From positions 1,674,001-1,738,000 of the forward strand of contig JARKIF010000002.1 in NCBI GenBank assembly GCA_029378245.1: DNA of 64,000 nucleotides. The letters are read 5' to 3'. The notes under the pieces were generated by a model. The model was given only the letters and a program-made list of their open reading frames with translations. It ran no database searches and had not been told where the DNA came from. The DNA is from Roridomyces roridus. Its lineage: Eukaryota > Basidiomycota > Agaricomycetes > Agaricales > Mycenaceae. This document shows, piece after piece, positions 60,501-64,000 of this stretch (positions are counted from its first letter, which is position 1; every line of letters starts with the position of its first letter). A program made the translations under genes and the position numbers.

Positions 60501-61280
60501 CAGTGACTGTTGAAAATCAAGATCTGCCTGCTGTATTCGTGCAGGTCTACGCACCGGCAGGATCGCTCACATCCCTGAAATCCAAGTTTGCCTCAAAATT
60601 AGAGACGGGCGTCGTGCAACCGGTCGAATATGGCAGTACGCGCAAGCCACGATAAACCAGGCCCTTCTTGAAGAGCTCACTAAACGCCCACCACACCGAC
60701 TCCATGAACGAAAAGTTCAAAGTCTTGTAGTCGTTGTCAAAGTCGATCCAGCGGCCCATACGAACGACGGTCTTGCGCCATTCTGAAGCATTGCGCATAA
60801 CGATGGCGCGGCACTCTGCGTTGTATTTATCTATCCCGATCTTCATCACGTCGGCCTTGCCGGTAATGCCCAGCTTGGTGTCGATCTCGTGCTCGATGGG
60901 TAAACCGTGCGTGTCCCATCCAAACCGTCGGGAGACGTGGAACCCACTAGCATGCGCATGTCGGGTTACGATGTCCTGCGGATCGTTGAGAAATCGGAGT
61001 AGTGTGGTCAGGCGAGCAGTCCCTCACCTTGACGGTCCCCTGGAGAAGATGCCCATAGTGCGGCAGACCCGTGGCGAATGGCGGTCCATCGTAAAAGGCA
61101 TATTCTGGCCTGCCCTCGGAGAGCTTCAAGCTAGTCTGGAACGCGTCGATTTCCTCCCAGAATTTCAGCACTTTTTCTTCTTCCTTTGGAAAGTCGAACG
61201 GCGCCGAGACTGAGATGTCTTAGGTTGAGCTGGACTTGTATAATTCTGAGCTACTCACTGTCGTGGGGAGCGAACGACAT
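57516..61280 (-). CDS. ILS1: Isoleucyl--tRNA ligase, cytoplasmic
   Basis: Exons in order: MSFAPHD start, [42 protein letters not shown] with the HIGH-type motif, [36 protein letters not shown], the editing domain blocks [18 protein letters not shown] and [70 protein letters not shown] and [13 protein letters not shown], the KMSKS motif. It then has the anticodon-binding region and a C-terminal extension ending KFVLYLARP. About 1080 residues, fitting eukaryotic cytosolic IleRS. It charges tRNA-Ile for translation. Intron count about eleven. No presequence. Confidence 0.96.
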
Positions 61281-61753
61281 CGTGCTGAAAAGTTGTATCA
61301 AGCGGTATTGGAAAGATCTAAGAGGTCGGCTATTTGAATGATCGATGACTCGACCAAGACTCGACTCAATATTTGTCGAGTCAGAGCACAATACATTAAC
61401 TTCTTGGTTCGTGTATAAAGTGGAATGGAGTATGCTACTTGATTCTGTCGAGTCAGTACATATGGGTAAGATACATGGGTAGCGAAATAACAGAGAGGGC
61501 GTTCGACCAGCGAAAACGAAAACGGCATCCTCTTGACTCTAGTCTACGCGGATCGGCGGTGCACCGTGATCAGGATTGGAGTACAAGTCGGCGACGGCGG
61601 GGTGGGGCAATGCCAGTCGCAGAAAGGCACTGATTAGGTGGATGCGGGTATCTGAAGGCGGTTTATGCTACAGCGAAGGATGCAAGCGGGGTATGCTGGG
61701 AGTGCAGAATCGTGGACCGTCGTAATTTCGTACTGTTGTGCCCTGAAATTGGA
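61281..61753. other. Spacer between ILS1 start and MAPKK stop
   Basis: About 470 bp with the ILS1 promoter (three near repeats of ACTCGAC at about 61349-61378, i.e. GATGACTCGACC, AGACTCGACTC, TTGTCGAGTC) and the 3' UTR of the kinase gene. No coding feature recognised. Confidence 0.45.
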
Positions 61754-63549
61754 CTAGACCGAGACGGGTTCGTTCAGCAGCTGCTCGCGGACCCGCGTCT
61801 GGAGCTGCCGTCGTCCAAGAGCGCCAGCAACCCATGCGACCATGTTCACTTCCCGTTGGGCATCAGCAACGAGGAATGGATGCTCCTAAGAACGATGAGC
61901 TTGAATCGAGGAGTCGGTGAAAGAACTCACAAGAAGCTCGCCGTATGTAGCTCTACGCTGTGGATCTTTAATAAGGCAACACCGCACCCAATCCCGCGCT
62001 TCTTCGCTAAAATGGACTTCAAACGGATCGCCGTCTGTCACAGGTTTGACTTCGGGCAGCCCTGGTGGGTCTCCGTGCACGATGGCCTGCAACTGCACAA
62101 AGACGTTGCTGTAGGTCTCGGGCGGGTAAGGGTACCGGCCCAACGCGACTTCAATAATCGATAAACCCAAAGACCACACGTCCGACGAGACGGTGTATGT
62201 GTTGAAAGCTTCTTGAACATCATTGACCGCCGTCGTCCCTTGTATGCGCTCCGGCTGAGAAGATGGTTCAACCGAGGCGTTTCATAGGAGGGAGGAACAT
62301 GATTTACAGCAAAGTACGTTTGACAGCCAATATTGGTCTTGGCTATCGAGTTGTCCAGCTGACCAGACACACCAAAGTCGCATAGTTTAACTTCACCCTT
62401 GCGGTTGACCAGAACGTTAGTGGGTTTTACGTCTAGAAAAACGTGAGAATTACAAGCAGAAGACTGGCCGAAGTGGCAAACCTCGATGCATGATCCGTAG
62501 ATTGTCCTTGAGGAATTTGAGACCTCGGACCATGTTCGCAGCGATGCGACCCAAGACATCCTCTGGCGCTCCCTCTCCAAGTTCTCCCTCCCAGCCGCCT
62601 CCCTGGGCCGTCGTCTTGATGCCAAGCACCTTGTCCAAACTTCCGGCATCCATGTATTCCATGCAATAATAGACGCAGGATTCAATCGTAAAGGCGCCAT
62701 AGAATTCGACAATCTCGGGAGCCACGGCACGGTGTAAGATGTCGAGTTCCATTATAATGCCATCCAGCTTGGCCGGCGAGAGTTCTAGCCGAATTTCCTG
62801 TACAAAGTGATTAGAGCAGCAAGAGTGGGTGGGAGTAGGGTACGCACCTTCATCGCCATGTACACGTTGGTCGGTCGGTGAAGAACCTTCTTGACAGTCC
62901 CATAATTACCCTTTCCGAGTTCTTCGTCTAGCTGGAGCTGGGTCATGTTAATCTGGAACGATGCGCCGTTGGAAAAATCGACTCCATCGGCATGCAAGAC
63001 GGCCTTGCCGCTGAAATTGAGGGCACCGGACGGATCTCTGTAGGATGGTCAAGAGACGTAGAGTGGGACCAGGCATGACCACTAACACGATCTTTGAAAA
63101 ATTTGAAAAAGCCGGGGCAGCATCATTCCGCAGCGGAGGACGACCCGCACCGAGACCTGCACCAAGTGCACCGCCGGTACTCTCGATGTCCTTGAGAGTA
63201 AAGTTTGGCTTGCGGCGACCCATCATTCCACCACCTCTCGAACGAGCGGCAGCAGCAGCAAGCGGATAAGAATTGGCAGGGCGCAGACTGGGCGGTTCGT
63301 TAGGACTGAGCGTGGCGCGCTGGAGGGCGGCAGCGGTAGCGTCTACACCAGAGTTGCTGCTTCCTCGTTTCGCGTTTGCAAACTATGAGGAACGATATTG
63401 AGCGGAATGGCACCGGGAAGGAGTGGGTTGCTTACTGCCGCCATCTTCTCCTGCATGCCTGGGGGGATTGGCGTTGCATTCGGACGGGAACCAAGAATGA
63501 GCTTTGACTTTTGCTGAACGCGAGGAGCAGAGGCTGGCTCCTGAGGCAT
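61754..63549 (-). CDS. PBS2: MAP kinase kinase, PBS2-like (HOG pathway)
   Basis: The N-terminus ([21 protein letters not shown]) with a Ser/Ala-rich stretch and [20 protein letters not shown] leads into the kinase domain: [78 protein letters not shown] and, after a 54-nt intron, [20 protein letters not shown] with [20 protein letters not shown] and [18 protein letters not shown]. The SxxxT activation site (SIAKT) and this context are typical of PBS2, the dual-specificity kinase for HOG1 in osmotic stress. The last exon is [20 protein letters not shown], ending LLNEPVSV at 61754. An earlier start at 63621 (MFVIRSDLE) is possible. Confidence 0.9.
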
Positions 63550-63838
63550 GGTTGGAGCGTACTGGAAGCTTGAAGGACTGACGTCAATTTCGACTTCCAA
63601 ATCGGATCTGATCACAAACAAGGCGGGAGGATGGCCTCCAAGTATGCGACACTAGTAATTCACGGACCCAAGAAACAAGTCGATTCAATAACAAAGGCTC
63701 AAGAGCAATCTCAAGATATGTGCATCCCAAACTTTTTTTCAAACTTCGACAGCCCAACATCAACTTTCCAATCACATTTCAAGCAGGGCTCTCCGACTCG
63801 CCGAGGCGTTCTGCTGCACCAAATGATAGCATGAGTGG
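63550..63838. other. Spacer upstream of the MAPKK
   Basis: About 290 bp. A 67-codon plus ORF and a 63-codon minus ORF, neither with recognisable motifs. It may carry an untranslated first exon of the kinase gene. Confidence 0.35.
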
Positions 63839-64000
63839 TCATGTTGGCGGGGGCCTTAGATAATCTTTCAGCTCCTGTGACAATTCAACTGGGTAGCAAA
63901 TCAGAAACAAGAGACATACTGGGATTTTGTACAGGGCAGAGTCGACGATTGCTTGGCACTCACGCAAACCTTGCAGAAAGACTGGGTCGTGTTGCGTGAG
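63839..64000 (-). CDS. C-terminal end of an unidentified gene (partial)
   Basis: Two exons at the window edge: TQHDPVFLQGLRECQAIVDS with LYKIP, a 45-nt intron with GTATGT donor and CACAG acceptor, then ELKDYLRPPPT and a stop at 63839-63841. The phase is consistent, so this looks like a real gene end. Only about 38 residues are visible and I do not recognise the protein; the body lies beyond the window. Confidence 0.5.
   Translation of the reverse strand, partial: LTQHDPVFLQGLRECQAIVDSALYKIPVCLLFLICYPVELSQELKDYLRPPPT

Overview
The window is nuclear DNA of a filamentous basidiomycete, most likely an Agaricomycete; a Rhizoctonia/Ceratobasidium-type genome is my best guess from overall impression, not from a search. 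Support: almost every gene is split by introns of about 45-60 nt with GT(A/G)NGT donors and short pyrimidine-AG acceptors, genes lie on both strands with very short spacers, and the gene set is a fungal housekeeping set plus Agaricomycete-type families (DUF6533-like seven-helix protein, arrestin-like protein, NRPS-like stand-alone adenylating enzyme).

Layout. 0-12.3 kb: 3' end of a DBP7-type RNA helicase, an FAD monooxygenase, a small mitochondrial protein, an unknown Gln/Pro-rich protein, SLU7, COG7 and a PNS1/CTL-type transporter. 12.7-19 kb is the accessory part: a lineage-specific gene with a Cys cluster and acidic tail, three tandem copies of an unrecognised two-part protein family (one broken by a small inverted-repeat insertion), an unknown minus-strand gene and a recent 200-bp tandem duplication. 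19.8-24 kb: TFIIB and a convergent adenylating enzyme, whose 3' ends have been duplicated so that the two copies bracket a fourth member of the unknown family. 25-33 kb: DUF6533-like membrane protein, UGP1, arrestin-like protein, a TED1/CDC1-like metallophosphoesterase and a complex I subunit. 33-41 kb: a charged nuclear Cys-finger protein, an unknown protein, arginine-pathway CPA1 and a BSD-domain protein. 42-46.6 kb: a second metallophosphoesterase paralogue, an SCS3/FIT2-type lipid protein and HEM2. 46.9-64 kb: WEE1-type kinase, homeodomain factor, RING/TRAF zinc-finger protein, a Ser/Pro-rich membrane protein, SPC25, cytosolic isoleucyl-tRNA synthetase, PBS2-type MAPKK and the tail of one more gene.

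Most genes are independent housekeeping units rather than a pathway cluster. Recurrent links are compact tandem or divergent pairs (SLU7/COG7, ILS1/SPC25, complex I subunit/Cys-finger gene, unknown/CPA1, HEM2/WEE1) that must share or overlap regulatory DNA. Many reading frames are interrupted by what look like single-base indels in otherwise conserved genes, which suggests residual sequencing or assembly error; exon models here were built by eye and exact splice sites are approximate unless stated. The part that looks least described is the family at 15.2-17.7 and 21.2-21.9 kb together with the duplication that carries its fourth copy.
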